Origin: Sepioteuthis lessoniana
Taxonomy: Eukaryota; Mollusca; Cephalopoda; Myopsida; Loliginidae
Reading direction: 5' to 3'
DNA length: 64,000 nt
NCBI GenBank assembly: GCA_963585895.1
Contig: OY757911.1
Location: forward strand, 64,873,658 to 64,937,657
The notes beneath the pieces are model-generated. The model saw only the letters and a list, made by a program, of their open reading frames with translations. It had not been told where the DNA came from and ran no database searches. The translations under genes and the position numbers were made by a program. This document shows positions 21,737 to 33,280 of the stretch, in pieces (positions within the stretch are counted from its first letter, which is position 1; every line of letters begins with the position of its first letter).

Positions 21737-22974
21737 AGCTTTGTCATTACATAAAATCATCCAGTAAGAGAAGCTATAGTGTTGTGTATCCAGAAGCTTT
21801 GCTATACAAAGGGACTACATCATTTATTTTGTTCAGTTCATTAGAATATTTTTCAGTTACAGATACTCTTTTCTATTCAATTGTGCAAACAATGTTTGTT
21901 TTTGTTGTGTTGTGTTAAAAGAAGTATACTAAAGTGCATAATCTTCACCCTGTATCATTTTTTCTGAGCAAAAATATTTTTCCTGCCAGTGCGAGTCCGT
22001 GACTTTTGAGTTAGAGATGTATTTTCGACACGCAGAGGACCAACAGAGGAAGATGGTCTTAATGTTTTGGCTTTTCAATGTTAAATATTGCAAAATTTTG
22101 ACTTGCCCTTGTAAATTGGCTGCTAATAAAACTAATGATCAGTTTTAAGATTTGACAACATCCAGATTATCCTCAATCAACAACCCTTATGCCAAAAACG
22201 ATATGCGCACAATTATATCATTTGTATAAATAGAAGATTGCTTCTCTTTGTTGTTATCACATGATCCGCATATTACTTTTTGCAACAAGTGGCTTCTAAA
22301 GGCAGGTGACATTTACATTAGTTTGGTTTGAAATCTGATCCCTGACCTATTCAAGTTGGAACTGCAAAATGAATTCTTATCTTTTTTGTAAGAGAATAGT
22401 GGCTTATTGTGGTTGATATCTTGGCCAGTGTAGCCAAATGATGAGTTCATCTACACAAAAGCACTTGGCTAGGCGAGATTATGTTAACGGCAAGAATAGT
22501 AATTATTTCATATAACCTTCAGATAAGTGGGTTTCCAAAATGTCTTAGTTTCACCTATAACCTTGCATTCATAAGATATCTTTTGCTTGATCCCACTTAA
22601 GCTGAATGGGATTATTTAGAAAAATGTTTTTCTTTTTGAACTACAAATAAAACCGAAAGCAATTCCTTAAGACAAATAGTATCCGCCTATTTTGCCTATA
22701 ATAAGATATTTTTATGATTAAATATTTTCATTATAAAATATTTTCTATAATGAAATGATATATCGAAAAAGTTATCAATAAAATAAAACCAGACTCTAAG
22801 ATTCATTTTTGTATGTTTGTGTGTCTGTCCAAGGGTCACGAAGTAACTGAAAATCCCAAAGGTCAGATATTTTTTTACATGGGTATTTGAATATCACGCT
22901 CCAACGTAGATGATATGATGTTGTTCTCCGAAGTCATTTGAATTTACTAGAGGTCACAAGATGGTAAACTATCA
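21737..22974. other. Unassigned AT-rich DNA
   Basis: An AT-rich hairpin, ATTTTCATTATA with TATAATGAAAT, lies at about 22722-22756. No gene recognised. Confidence 0.45.
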
Positions 22975-22987
22975 AACTAACAAAAGT

Positions 22988-23237
22988 AAAGTAAAGTTAG
23001 CGACCTTAGTCGAGGGTGACCCGAAGACTCCCCTTTCAATAGCTACTACACCCAGGTGTAGGGGAAGGCGCTACCCCTTTCCCTGGATTGCTCCACTTTA
23101 CCCTTGATCCAAACTTTATAATGCTGAGTGCTAAGCAAGGGGGCATCAAGTAACATTTTTTAAGTCTTTGGTATGACTCGAACTGGGATTGAACTCCGGT
23201 CTCCCGGACTATTGGCGAACACTCTACTCATAAGGCC
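22988..23237 (-). repeat. SINE-F copy with TSD
   Basis: Reverse strand: 'GGCCTTATGAGTAGAGTG' head, B box GAGTTCAATCCC, 3' end GCTAACTTTACTTTAC. AACTAACAAAAGT (22975-22987) and AACTAACAAAAAT (23238-23250) form a 13-bp TSD with one difference. Confidence 0.95.
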
Positions 23238-23567
23238 AACTAACAAAAATGAGTGATAAAAACTTTGATATGAGCTACAAAAATGTTTTGGATCTTATCA
23301 ACGAAATCAGATCCATGTTTCTTCCATGGCCAGCTATATGTTGTATGTTCACGAGTAAGTATTATAATAAGGACTTTACCTATTTGCAAGAGATATAAAA
23401 AAAAGTATTTTTGCTCATGAAGAGAATTTTTATTTATGCTTCACATCCTTGTTTATTTATGTCATATTCTATATTTCTGTAGAAGTCAGAATTATTTGAT
23501 GAAAATATTTTGTCTTATCAAAATCGTCGAGCAACGCTGGGTAGCTCTGCATGTGAAAAGTGGTTTT

Positions 23568-23761
23568 AGCATTAAACTGAATCTGATGGAAAGGCTCCTG
23601 TTTTTGATATCTGGGAAGTGTGAGGTAACCCTTCATTGCCATTACTCCCAGGTCCACTTTAACATGGAGTGGTAGTACCTGTAAATGTCCCATTCTATGG
23701 TTCAGTTGATCTATTTAAAAATTATTCATATTCGGTAGGGTTATGCGCAAAAAAAAACAAC

Positions 23762-23814
<53 letters not shown>

Positions 23815-23922
23815 GAAAGAAATGTATAAAAGTGTAAATATAAACGTACAGTGAACGCGATTCCTAATTGCTTTGCATAAAATAACACTAGACGGGTTGA
23901 TTAGCCGTTAATATAAATCAGT
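23568..23922 (+). repeat. SINE-B copy with internal microsatellite
   Basis: 'ATTAAACTGAATCTGATGG', 'CAGGTCCACTTTAACATGGA', GTGGTAGTACCTGTAAATG, and the 3' module GGGTTGATTAGCCGTTAAT with AAATCAG. A (TC)n(AC)n run (23763-23815) has grown inside it. Confidence 0.85.
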
Positions 23923-24463
23923 TTATCAAAAATAATTTTGCTTTGATTAGTTCTTATACATTTTAAACACGGAATTTGAATTAAAAGTTTTAAAGGTTTA
24001 ATATACAAATTATAACTGGTTAATGTAATAAAAATATTTCCGTAGATTGAGGATTTGCACAAGATAGTTGTTACTAAATATACCGTCTTTTAAAATTGTT
24101 ATTAAAGTTAGAAATAGGCACATTCAAAAATACTTTGTATGTATTTAACGTAAAAATATCATTAAAAAGCAATAAATTAGAACCACTGTTGAATTTATGT
24201 GAATATTCTTAATAAATCTATTATCGTTAATATGCTCATTACTCATAAAAAGATTCATCTGGTTTATTTTTCTATCTTTCTCGGATACATGTTGCACTTA
24301 ACAGCCGTTTAAAGAAACTTTATGTTTTTCTTGCTATAAAAATATCTCTCTTTCCATAAAGAGGGTACACCTGAAGAAAACCGTAAAATAGAACGGCTTA
24401 AAATTGGATTGATTATATTAAACACACAGAGGATATACTCATTTATCATAAGAAAAGTTTAAA
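23923..24463. other. Unassigned AT-rich spacer
   Basis: Nothing recognised. Confidence 0.45.
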
Positions 24464-24476
24464 TGTTATTGATTCT

Positions 24477-24829
24477 GGACCAGTCGGCTGGGGCTGTAGA
24501 ATACACCGACTGCTTCTCTGCAGAGGGGTAAGACTCCCCCTCAACGAGTGTCCTGATTATGACACTGAACAATCTGATGGTGAGGCTCCAGTGATACAGG
24601 GGCTTTTGGGGAATGCAGAGTACCCCTTTATTGCCATCGCTCCCAGGTTCACTTTGGCCCGGAGTGATAGCACTTGATAGGGTAATATCTATGGGTCAAA
24701 GAGAACTAAACTGTGTACTAATGATAAACTGAATTGTTTGAAATAGAACTGTGTATTTGTATAAAAATGGATTTGGTATTTAATAAACTACAATAGTTGA
24801 TATGCTGCTAAACCAAACCAAACCAAACC
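24477..24829 (+). repeat. SINE-A short form with TSD
   Basis: Head 'CAGTCGGCTGGGGCTGTAG', core CTATGGGTCAAAGAG, tail CAATAGTTGATATGC then AAACC x3. TGTTATTGATTCT (24464-24476) and TGTTATGGGTTCT (24830-24842) form a 13-bp TSD with two differences. A clean example of the roughly 350-bp form. Confidence 0.95.
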
Positions 24830-25320
24830 TGTTATGGGTTCTTTTCAGAGATATTGACCATATCAAATATATCATTTTGTGTATGTTTGTTTGTGCGTAC
24901 GCCTTATAGAAGTATCATCTCCTGCTTAGGAACAAATCAAGAAAGGGTGGTAAATTCAAATTTTAAATTTCATTTGTTTACGCAGGAACAAAAAATGGCG
25001 TGTGCCACCTGAGTGCGTCGGAAAATCAGGATTTAGTTCATTGTAAGACTTTTAACTAGAGATGGCAGTTAGAGTTTGTTTATCTTAGTTGATAAGTCAG
25101 CGAGTGTTATTTTAGCTGGTGACAGACTGTGTGTCCTGTGAACGTGTGACCACATGGAAATGAGAAACAAGGAAAGAGTATTTTGCTGAGACTGTCCAGA
25201 TTATTTGTCCCATGAGAAATCTATAAACATTCTAAGTAGTTTTTAAAAAAAAATATTTTTATAAAGTAAATAATAAAACGATTCGTTTTTCTCGTCTTCC
25301 TTCATTGTTTAGATTAGTTT
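24830..25320. other. Unassigned spacer
   Basis: Nothing recognised except T/G-rich words 'TGTATGTTTGTTTGTGCGTA'. Confidence 0.4.
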
Positions 25321-25342
25321 TGTCGGTACTTCATTCATACCT

Positions 25343-25628
25343 ATTTACCCAACCCCTCCGCTCGGGCAGGATATGGCACAAGGTCAATTTTTAAGCGGAG
25401 TTTAACAGGTTTGAATTCAGAGTTTTCCTTCTCCTAGACTAGTTGCCTCACCAAGGCTGAAGAACCTAGTCTGTCCTACTATTTACCCATAGCTGGAGGG
25501 AGAATAATTGGATTCATACCTTTCCCAAGGGTATTAGTGCTATGTGAAATGCAATCAGTCAGGACCAGGATTTGAACTCGTGTCGCCGTGTCCATATCCT
25601 GTGACGATAACCATTACACCGCGGGCAC
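25343..25628 (-). repeat. SINE-C, complete, with 22-bp perfect TSD
   Basis: Direct repeats TGTCGGTACTTCATTCATAC.. at 25321-25342 and 25629-25650 are identical over 22 bp. Reverse strand: GTGCCCGCGGTGTAATGG (A box), 'GACACGAGTTCAAATCCTG' (B box), domain with CTATGGGTAAATAG, and 3' end 'GGAGGGGTTGGGTAAATAG'. This copy fixes the family's ends at 286 bp. Confidence 0.97.
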
Positions 25629-25729
25629 TGTCGGTACTTCATTCATACCTCTTGCGTGGTCCACTACGGAGGACAAACACTGGAGTGATCATCTTGTGAT
25701 CGGTAATCACCACGTAGTAAGAAAGAAGC

Positions 25730-26140
25730 AAATAACACTAAGTCTTCTAAACAATTACAGAACTTTTATGATTTTCGAAGGCCGACCAAGAGAAAAGAGA
25801 GTGAGCCTTCAGAAGAAGAAATTACTCCTAACTACCAATTCTAACCCCGGGAAGAACGTAGATTAATTTTAAATCTTTGAGTCGTTCGTTTTTATGGTGG
25901 GGCACGAGTATCAGTGGTCGCTTTCTCTGCCGGTCTGTGAGTGAGATCTCTATATTTATTCCCGCTCGGATATCGATACTGAACATTTTCTAAACTTCCG
26001 ACTCATTCCCTAGTGTTTTCAATCATAGCTGTGTTTTTCAATCTGACGACATAAGGGTAATTTACTGGTCATTACATTCTATATCTATTATCCTCGATGA
26101 CATTTGTGTTTGATGGCTTCGAAACATCACATTAGATATT
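25730..26140. repeat. Left member of a diverged direct-repeat pair, possible LTR
   Basis: It shares, in order, ACACTAAGTCTTCTAAA, GTCGCTTTC.CTGCC..TCT, CTATA.TTATT, and GATGACAT.TGTGTT with 27149-27515. The right member starts TGTAACACTAAG, a common LTR start. Fossil; age old from the visible divergence. Two independent copies of another repeat are the alternative. Confidence 0.45.
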
Positions 26141-27148
26141 CCTTTTATACAAAATGAAAAAACCCTCACTTCCTAGGGGTCTACTCAATTTTAGACGGCA
26201 ATATGTTCATATTTTTGGGAAGAGAGTTTATGGGGCACATGAAAAGTTTTTTCATGGTATGTAGTTAATTGTTGGTAGTGTTGGGAGGTTTTGAGGTTTG
26301 TAAACTGTCCCCCTTTCTTTTTCTTACCCCATTCAATTGTTGGCTTCCTTTTTTCTGTTGAAGCTGAAATGAAATTAAGTTGGAAGGAAAAAGAAAGGGG
26401 TCCCTTTAGATTAAAATTTTATTTTTGGGTTCACGACTATTCAATAAGGAAGAATATTTTCTTGAATCAGTAGAAATAGTCTTGCTCCCCTAGTCAAAAC
26501 GTTTGAAGTATATTATGGAATCATCTCCTGCAATTACAAGTTTGAGGATTCGTCCAGTGTTCAGTGAGTATATTAAACAGAGCTTGCAGCTATTAGGAGA
26601 GACACAATGCGATGCTAAGTTCGGGACTCAGCCGGCATGTCCGTTCCCTACTTGCTGCATAGAAAAAAATGTATGTTCGTCTCAGTCGATGTGATACAAG
26701 TTTATGAGTAAGAGTTTCTCCTCGGCGCCAGGAAGCCCCTCTTTTCAGGCATGCGCCAATTTTGCTTTCTATCAGAGTCTCCTGGGAAACTGTTGCGTTT
26801 GCATTTGACTTATTTGATCCTTTTTTATGTCATTGTCTTTTTATTTCTTTTTGATCCCCACAAGTTTCAATGCGGTAGATTTTGGTTGTAATTAACGTCC
26901 AATGATATCCAGTTTCATAGTTTAATGTTCCACTCGGAACAATAAAAGAGATAGCGATGTTCATCATGTATTTCCCTTCAGTGTGTTCATAGATAGTATA
27001 TCACTGATATACTAATGCTAACTTTACTTCTCTGTGGGGAGAGGACACAACTAAATATTTTCTTTAGCACCAAGCTTAAAGAAAGTACTAAAGTGATTGT
27101 CTTCTGTTAATTGGTGGCCGCCTTGAGGTAAAAAAATTAACAAAAACT
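26141..27148. other. Interval between the direct-repeat pair
   Basis: About 1 kb with no recognisable gag, protease, reverse transcriptase or integrase. If the flanks are LTRs this would be a small non-autonomous or gutted element. Short open frames here are not recognised. Confidence 0.35.
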
Positions 27149-27515
27149 GTAACACTAAGTCTTCTAAATAATTGTAAAACTTTACTTATCTTTTAAGTTC
27201 GGTTGATCGGAAGGATCAGGTTAGTTATTTAGACGAGTGAGAATCTCTGTCAACAGCAAATTTCATTCAGTTTTTTCTCAGGATGACATGCGAACCGTCG
27301 CTTTCACTGCCAATCTCTGAGCAAGTTCTCGTCCCCAGAACATAGGGTCTATAATTATTTGTTTACATTACAACGCTTCTGCAGAATTTTTTGATGACAC
27401 TTGAACTTCCCCAACCTGTATCCGATAACATTGGGGTCATTTCCAGGTTATTTTGTACCTGCTATCGCCGATGACATATGTGTTCGAAGGGATCAAAACT
27501 TAGAAATTTACAAGG
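27149..27515. repeat. Right member of the diverged direct-repeat pair, possible LTR
   Basis: Begins TGTAACACTAAGTCTTC and follows the same order of matches as 25730-26140. See that entry. Confidence 0.45.
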
Positions 27516-27674
27516 CTCACCTTAGTCTGATAGTGCGTCATATTGACGCAGGAAGTTTGTGTTGCATCAGTTTTGCAAGTTGATCGGAAGTTTTTTGACA
27601 ATTTTCAACCAAAGATCTGTCTGATGATTGTTGTAATAAGACGACATGAAACCTTTGGTCGCAAATAAGCATCC

Positions 27675-27704
27675 ATGCTATATATATATATATATATATA
27701 TATT
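27675..27704. repeat. Microsatellite (AT)n
   Basis: About 13 AT units at the left edge of the SINE-A type copy that follows. Confidence 0.9.
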
Positions 27705-29060
27705 GCAAACAAATAGTTTGTAGAAAAATGAGTCGGAGTTTACTTCTTTGCCCACTGGTTTCAAAATGGTTTCAAGCATCATTATCCAACACTAAAAATT
27801 CTATCTACGAGGATCATTAAATAAGTTTTCAGACTTTTTTCGTATGCGTACTTTTATTGATAGTACACACATGAAACTCTAGTCCCCTTCGAAGTAATCT
27901 TCTCCCGCTGCAATGCACTTGTTGTACCACTCCAATAACTTCAGGAAGGCCCCATGGACCTCCTCTTGTGTGAGCGTGTCAATGACCTTCGTCACAGACT
28001 CTTTCATCTCCTCAATTGGCTCATACCGACAGCCTCTGAGCTTAGGGAATAACCAAAAGTCACAGGGAGTAAGTTCTCGACTGTAGGGAGGGTGAGGAAC
28101 TGTCTTGATGCCCATCTTGGTCATCAAATTGTCTGTGACAAGGATGGAGTTGTGGACTGGTGCATTGTCCTGGTGAAAATGCCACTGACCCGATTTGAAG
28201 AGTGCTGGCCTCTTCTCAAGCAATCTCTTCCTGAACTCCCTTAAAACCTCAACATAGTAACCCTAACCCTAACCGTTTGGTCAATCAACTCTGGGGTATT
28301 GACTTCCTTACTCCTGCCACACCTCTCATCATCCCTCACAGACTCCTTGTCTTCCTTGAATCTCTTATGCCACTCAAAAACTGATGCTCAATTCATGCAA
28401 GATAGTCGAAAAGCAGTCTGGAGCATTCCATAGGTTTCTGTGGCATTTTTACCAAGTTTACAACAGAATTTTATTGCAAATCGTTCTTCTAAGTGTCCTC
28501 ACGTCCAGATTGCATTTTTGAAATTCACCAGCTGTGACAATCAGGTTTTAGTAGCTGTTCATTTAAAGCTGAAATCATAAAAATTGGCCAGTCATCTCAT
28601 AAGATGTATAGCAATAACATACCGAATTTTCAACAGTCTACGACAATTTTAAAGGCCTGGAAAAATCTGGAAACTTATTGAATGCACCATGTTATATTAA
28701 TCATGTTTGCACTCAGTTAAATGGTCTCAAGAATTGCTATCTAAAACTAATAATTCTATTTCTACTGAGTTAAATGGCTTCAAGTATTGCTATCACTTGT
28801 ATGAATACAGTTAAATAGTTTCAAATCTTGCAATCTACCACTAATAATTCTTTTTGGTATTAATAATAATTCCTAGTTAATTAATGAATAGTTTTATTTA
28901 ACCCATAGATCATTCCCTAACAGGTACTACCACTCTGGGTCAGAGTGGACCTAAGAGTAATGGTAATGAAGGAATACTCCACAGCCGCTAAACTCTAAAA
29001 TTGCGGCCTCATCATCAGATGTAGTTCAATGTCATACATAGGACACTAAATGATTTCAAG
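27705..29060 (-). repeat. SINE-A/B type copy split by a mariner
   Basis: 27705-27806 and 28693-29060 are reverse-strand body and head sequence: GCAAACAAATAGTTTGTAG, 'GGTTTCAAGCATCATTATC' on the left; GCACTCAGTTAAATGG, AACCCATAGATC, 'CACTCTGGGTCAGAGTGG' on the right. The mariner at 27808-28692 sits between them at a TA. Confidence 0.8.
27808..28692 (-). mobile_element. Mariner element, internally deleted, D34D type
   Basis: TA dinucleotides flank both ends (27806-27807, 28693-28694). Imperfect terminal inverted repeats of about 30 bp share ATAAGTTT.CAGA.TTTTT. The reverse strand is open for 114 codons (28223 to 27879): 'WHFHQDNAPVHNSILVTDNL' carries the second catalytic Asp, 'PHPPYSRELTPCDFWLFPKL' the third, and it ends YFEGD. 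This copy has one extra residue in the D-to-D spacing compared with the 57.1-kb copy, which keeps 34. The N-terminal HTH region is present but the segment with the first catalytic Asp is missing; at the joint stands CCCTAACCCTAACC. It cannot make a full transposase. Confidence 0.95.
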
Positions 29061-29091
29061 TATTATTATCAAACACTAATAATTCTAGTCA

Positions 29092-29659
29092 TTGTCCAGA
29101 CGGCTGGGGCTGTAGAATACACCAACTGCACCTTTGCCAACGAGTGCCCTGGATATGAAACTCAACAATATGATGCTGAGGTTCAAATAATACTGGAACT
29201 TTGGGGAATGCGGAGTATCCATTCATTGCCATCTCTCCCAGGTCCACTCTGGCCTGGTGTGATAGCACCTGATAGGGCTCTATCTATAGGTTAAATAGAA
29301 CAAAACAGCGTACTTATGCTAAACTGAATTGCTTGAAATAGAACTTTTTAAACATCTAAACTGTGTACTTATGCTGAACTGAATTATTCGAAATAGAACT
29401 GTTTTGACATTTAACTGTGTGTAGACAAAAATTATATTTATACTAAACTGAATGGTTTGAAATATAACTGTTTGACTAAATTGAATTATTTGAAATGGAA
29501 ATGTTTTTGACAATTAAACTGTGTACTTACATTTAAACAACGTACTTATGCAAAACTGAATGGTTTAAAATAAAACTGTTTATTTGTATAAAAATGGATT
29601 TGGTATTAAATAACCTACAAAGGTTGATATGCCATAAAACTCAAACAACCAACCAACTT
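29092..29659 (+). repeat. SINE-A with TSD
   Basis: Head 'GACGGCTGGGGCTGTAGAAT', hairpin arms, GATAGGGCTCTATC, body with four AACTGT repeats, tail 'CAAAGGTTGATATGCC' and CAACCAACCAAC. AATTCTAGTCA (29081-29091) and AATTCTTGTCA (29660-29670) flank it. Confidence 0.95.
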
Positions 29660-29685
29660 AATTCTTGTCAAAATTATTCATTTTT

Positions 29686-29822
29686 GCGCACAGATGGTTT
29701 TAAGAATTTTAAATGATTAGATAGTTTTATCTGACCAATAGTATTCCAGACTTGCCATAGCTCCAGAACTGGAACCTCTATACCAGATGTATTTTAGTGT
29801 CATTCATAGGACGCAGAAAATA
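29686..29822 (-). repeat. SINE-B head/centre fragment
   Basis: 'TAGCTCCAGAACTGGAACC' and 'TTAGTGTCATTCATAGGAC' are reverse-strand SINE-B words; the hairpin has a C to T change on one arm that keeps pairing as a wobble. Confidence 0.7.
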
Positions 29823-30736
29823 ATGAAATCAAACGCCGAAAATAATTTTCATAAGTTTTGTTTGTCACTTTGAATTGTGGCTTTCATTTTAAACTAACTG
29901 AGACGAGCAATGAAAAATGAATTCTTTATAAAAAGTACTGAATGCAAGTGAGTGGCATGTGAGTGGAATGAACCAACGATAACTGAATCAAAAGTCTTCC
30001 TTCAAAGAAGGTGATTCTGTGTTTATGGTAGGATTAGAAGGAAGTCATTTACTATTTTAGAAAGGTCAACGAATGATTCGAACAAGTATCATATTCATGT
30101 AAACCAAATGAAGGTCGGAATTAACGAAAAGCACCCACAATTAGTAAAGAGAAAACGACCAATATTCTATTTGGATAGCACAAGACATCTGTTTTCTTTG
30201 GTGACCAAGTAAAAGTAATTCTAGCTGGTTGAGAAAATTTCATTCATTCAATTTATGCACTAAATAATGCACCCACGGATAACTGTTTTGTCTTAGTTTT
30301 TGATGAATTCTTTTACAGCAAAAAGACATTAATTCTGTAGAAGACTGCTACAGGTAACGAGATCAGTTTTTTTTTTGTGAGAAATAAAAAGAACGTGAGA
30401 GGATGGAATTATGAAGTTGTTTGAAAGATGGCTGAAAATAATGGATCAAAAGGGAAAACATGTTCAATTACGTTAACATTGAAAAAAAGTATATTATCTT
30501 AAAGCAATAAACAGAACGAACTTTTATGTCACCCAGTGAATCACTTATACTAAAAAACAATGAGAAACATTGGTAAAATTACTAAATGACAATTAATTTA
30601 ACATTAATCAACATTGATCAATGTGCAATAATTTTATATTTAAAAAGAACCATATTTCCCGTTGTCAAAAACGCTCCAGCACCCCCTAAACATTTAGTAT
30701 TTAATCTGTATATCCGACGCCGAATATTACATGATT
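29823..30736. other. Unassigned AT-rich DNA
   Basis: No gene or repeat recognised. Confidence 0.45.
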
Positions 30737-30798
30737 AAAGTATGGCTTTGGTATTAGATAACCCACGAAGGTTGATATTAAACAAGGAAACCAAAGCA
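30737..30798 (+). repeat. SINE-D tail fragment
   Basis: GGCTTTGGTATTAGATAACC, 'CACGAAGGTTGATATTAAAC' and AAGGAAACCAAAG. Only the 3' module. Confidence 0.8.
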
Positions 30799-31191
30799 AA
30801 CTGAAACTATTTTAAACAGCTTAGAGAGTAAATATTTGTTTCCTCACTTGCTAGGAAACTATCCAACAAGAACTGAATTTTCGGCAAAACTAATTCTCGT
30901 TTGAAACGGCAGGTAGTTCATAGCAACTGATATTTTGGACTCTTGTCAATATTTACATGAGGTGACTGTTGTGATAAGGATATATATGATATATCCGAAA
31001 AGTAAGGTAAAGATACGCATAAATTGAACGGAATTAAAACAGTGTGCGAGTCGTAAATACAAAGGAATGGCGTGGAAATATACAATACTTCTTGTAACAG
31101 CCAGAACAGCCTTGTTATTGAGTGCATGCATATGTGTCATCTCAGCAAAGATGACTGTCACCATAAAACACTGCAGAAACATGGAGTTAAT

Positions 31192-31562
31192 AATTTTGGA
31201 GGCGTACGTAACGTTACAGCTATCATTGTAGGAAATTTTGGAGGCGTACATAACGTAACGGTTATCATTGTAGGAATTTTTGGAGGCGTACGTAACGTAA
31301 CGGTTATCATAGTAGGGAATGGAATCGGTGACCCGAGTTTGATTTTGCGTTTCACTTTGCGGTAAAGTCCTGAAGAAAAAGCATGAATATATCTGTTCCT
31401 TACCATGTTATGGGAAGATAGTAGGGCAGACTGTGTTCTTTAGCTTTGTTCAGGCAACCAATTTGAGAGATGGAAAAACTCTGAATTCAAACCAGTAGTA
31501 CTCCAAAGAAAAATTGACCTTGTGTCATATCCTGCCTCGGATAGTGAGTTTTGGTAAATACA
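31192..31562 (+). repeat. SINE-C with A-box head repeated three times
   Basis: AATTTTGGAGGCGTACGTAA-type units start at 31192, 31234 and 31275. Each contains the whole A-box region (GTAACGGTTATCAT.GTAGG). Only the third continues into GACCCGAGTTTGATTTTG (B box) and the rest of SINE-C, down to 'GTGTCATATCCTGCC' and GTAAATACATA. Confidence 0.93.
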
Positions 31563-31596
31563 TATGAATAATCTTTGTTATATGACTCTAGAAGAG

Positions 31597-31838
31597 GGGA
31601 GATCCTTGTGGTGTAATGGCTAAAGTACTGGAATACAACCACAAAGTAAGTGAGTTCGAGCTCCGGTTGCGCTATTACGTTCACTTTCGGACTAATACTC
31701 TAGTGAAAGGTATGTTCCCCCTTATCTCGGTTGCTATGGGTAAAATTGCATCACTCCTATTCTTCTACAAGAATGGCTTTAAATTTAAATAACCCTCGAA
31801 TTTTGATATGCGATTAAACAAAGAAACCGAAATCAAAC
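31597..31838 (+). repeat. SINE-D, full length
   Basis: 'CCTTGTGGTGTAATGGCTAA' (A box), GTGAGTTCGAGCTCC (B box), GCTATGGGTAAAATTG core, 'AATTTTGATATGCGATTAA' and AAGAAACCGAAATC tail. Confidence 0.93.
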
Positions 31839-32276
31839 TGACTGTGGAACTTAATTTTCCGAAGTCGGTGGTTCATGAAATCGTCCTTGAGAAGTTGCGA
31901 TATCGAAACGAGTCATCTTGTTAGGTCCCATGTCTATTGACTGAAAAATCATATGTTCTAATGGATGGGCTAATATTATTGGGATGTTTTATCACACCCA
32001 CCAAGTATTTCTAACTTGACTCCTTCAGATGATCATCCATATTGGTATCTCAAACGACATTTATTCGAGAAGAGTATCCACATAGATGACGATGCTATTA
32101 CAGAGATACAAGGATGGTTCTAGTCAGTTGACTTTCAAGGAGGGTATTTCTGTGCTGGTGCACAAGTGGGGCAAGTGCATCAATCCCAATGACACCAACT
32201 TAGAAAAGAAACATATCATTGCTGGTAACATAAAAAATGGCTTTTTTATTGTAATAAACAGACTAGCAAGTGTTTG
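31839..32276. other. Unassigned spacer
   Basis: A 65-codon open frame at 32086-32283 has no recognisable motif and runs into the next SINE. Confidence 0.4.
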
Positions 32277-32525
32277 TTGTTAGTTGGTGTTTAATAATAT
32301 ATCAACCTTTGTGGGTTACTTAATGCCAAATCTTGGGCATACACATGCATATATAAATATATATATATGTATGATTTGTAAGCAAATAGTTTGTAGGTAA
32401 CATTATTTTAAAATCAGTCAGAAATTATTTGTTTGCACACAGTTAAATGGTATTGCTAATACTAATAATTCAATTTAATATCAATTATTTGTTTGCACAC
32501 AGTTAAATAATTTAAAGTATTGTCA
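32277..32525 (-). repeat. SINE-A 3' part
   Basis: Reverse of the tail module without its AACC repeat ('TATCAACCTTTGTGGGTTAC'), then two copies of 'ATTTGTTTGCACACAGTTAA'. Confidence 0.85.
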
Positions 32526-32837
32526 ACTCAGTGCGATTGATCCTCAGATACTGCCTTCTATCACAATTAAGATAAAATAGAGTTGGGTGCTTATTTGTCA
32601 CAAGATCAATTTGAAGAATACAGTCAAGACAATCGTATTGGAGCTTGGGCTTGACATGACCAGCTGATTGATTCGATTTGATTGTGTCTCTCCGACCGAG
32701 AATCTTGCCCATTAAGGACCTAAGTGGAGTGTTGCTAGTCCCGTAACTATTTCGATTGCCGGGTCACAGATTGTTCAGCCATCAGAATCCCGTCCGGAAG
32801 CATTACGCTTCCCTACCCATAGCCAATGGGTTGCTTC
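32526..32837. other. Unassigned insert between two SINE-A parts
   Basis: About 310 bp, richer in G and C than the neighbours, with a 66-codon reverse open frame (32512-32712) without recognisable motif. Parts of SINE-A lie on both sides in the same orientation, so this may be an unidentified insertion. Confidence 0.35.
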
Positions 32838-32912
32838 ATTGGTGGGGGGTCTTATTCTCTGCAGAGGTGCAGTCAGCGTATTCTACAGCACCAGCCAACA
32901 GAGCGGTAGTGA
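32838..32912 (-). repeat. SINE-A head fragment
   Basis: 'TCTCTGCAGAGGTGCAGTC', 'GTATTCTACAGCACCAGCC' are the reverse complement of the SINE-A head. Confidence 0.85.
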
Positions 32913-33224
32913 ATATTTGCAATTTCCTTTGTAGACATCACTCATATTACTTAGATAGAAGTAACAGATAAGTAACCTATGCCCGTGAAGAGATTTTGGC
33001 ACTTGGACCAAGGGTTAAGCGTTGTAGATTACCTGATAAAAGTGTTCGTTGTTGGTACAATACATATGGGCGTTGGCATTGTTAGTATTAAATTAAAATT
33101 GTCTAATGAGGGAGTGATGCCGGGGGAAAATCTATGAAAGTTTACACCAGCTACTTTCTTGGTCCGTTCAGCATTTAAACACAGGATATGTGGGTTATGT
33201 TAAACAAATAGATTGCCGAAAAGA

Positions 33225-33226
33225 AT

Positions 33227-33279
<53 letters not shown>
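33225..33279. repeat. Microsatellite (AT)n
   Basis: About 26 AT units. Confidence 0.95.

Positions 33280-33280
<1 letters not shown>

Noticed and set aside
25588-25866. 92-codon forward open frame as a gene
   Set aside because: It starts in antisense SINE-C and runs into the direct-repeat pair.
28255-28275. Interstitial telomere
   Set aside because: Only two to three units, located at the deletion joint of a mariner that occurs twice.
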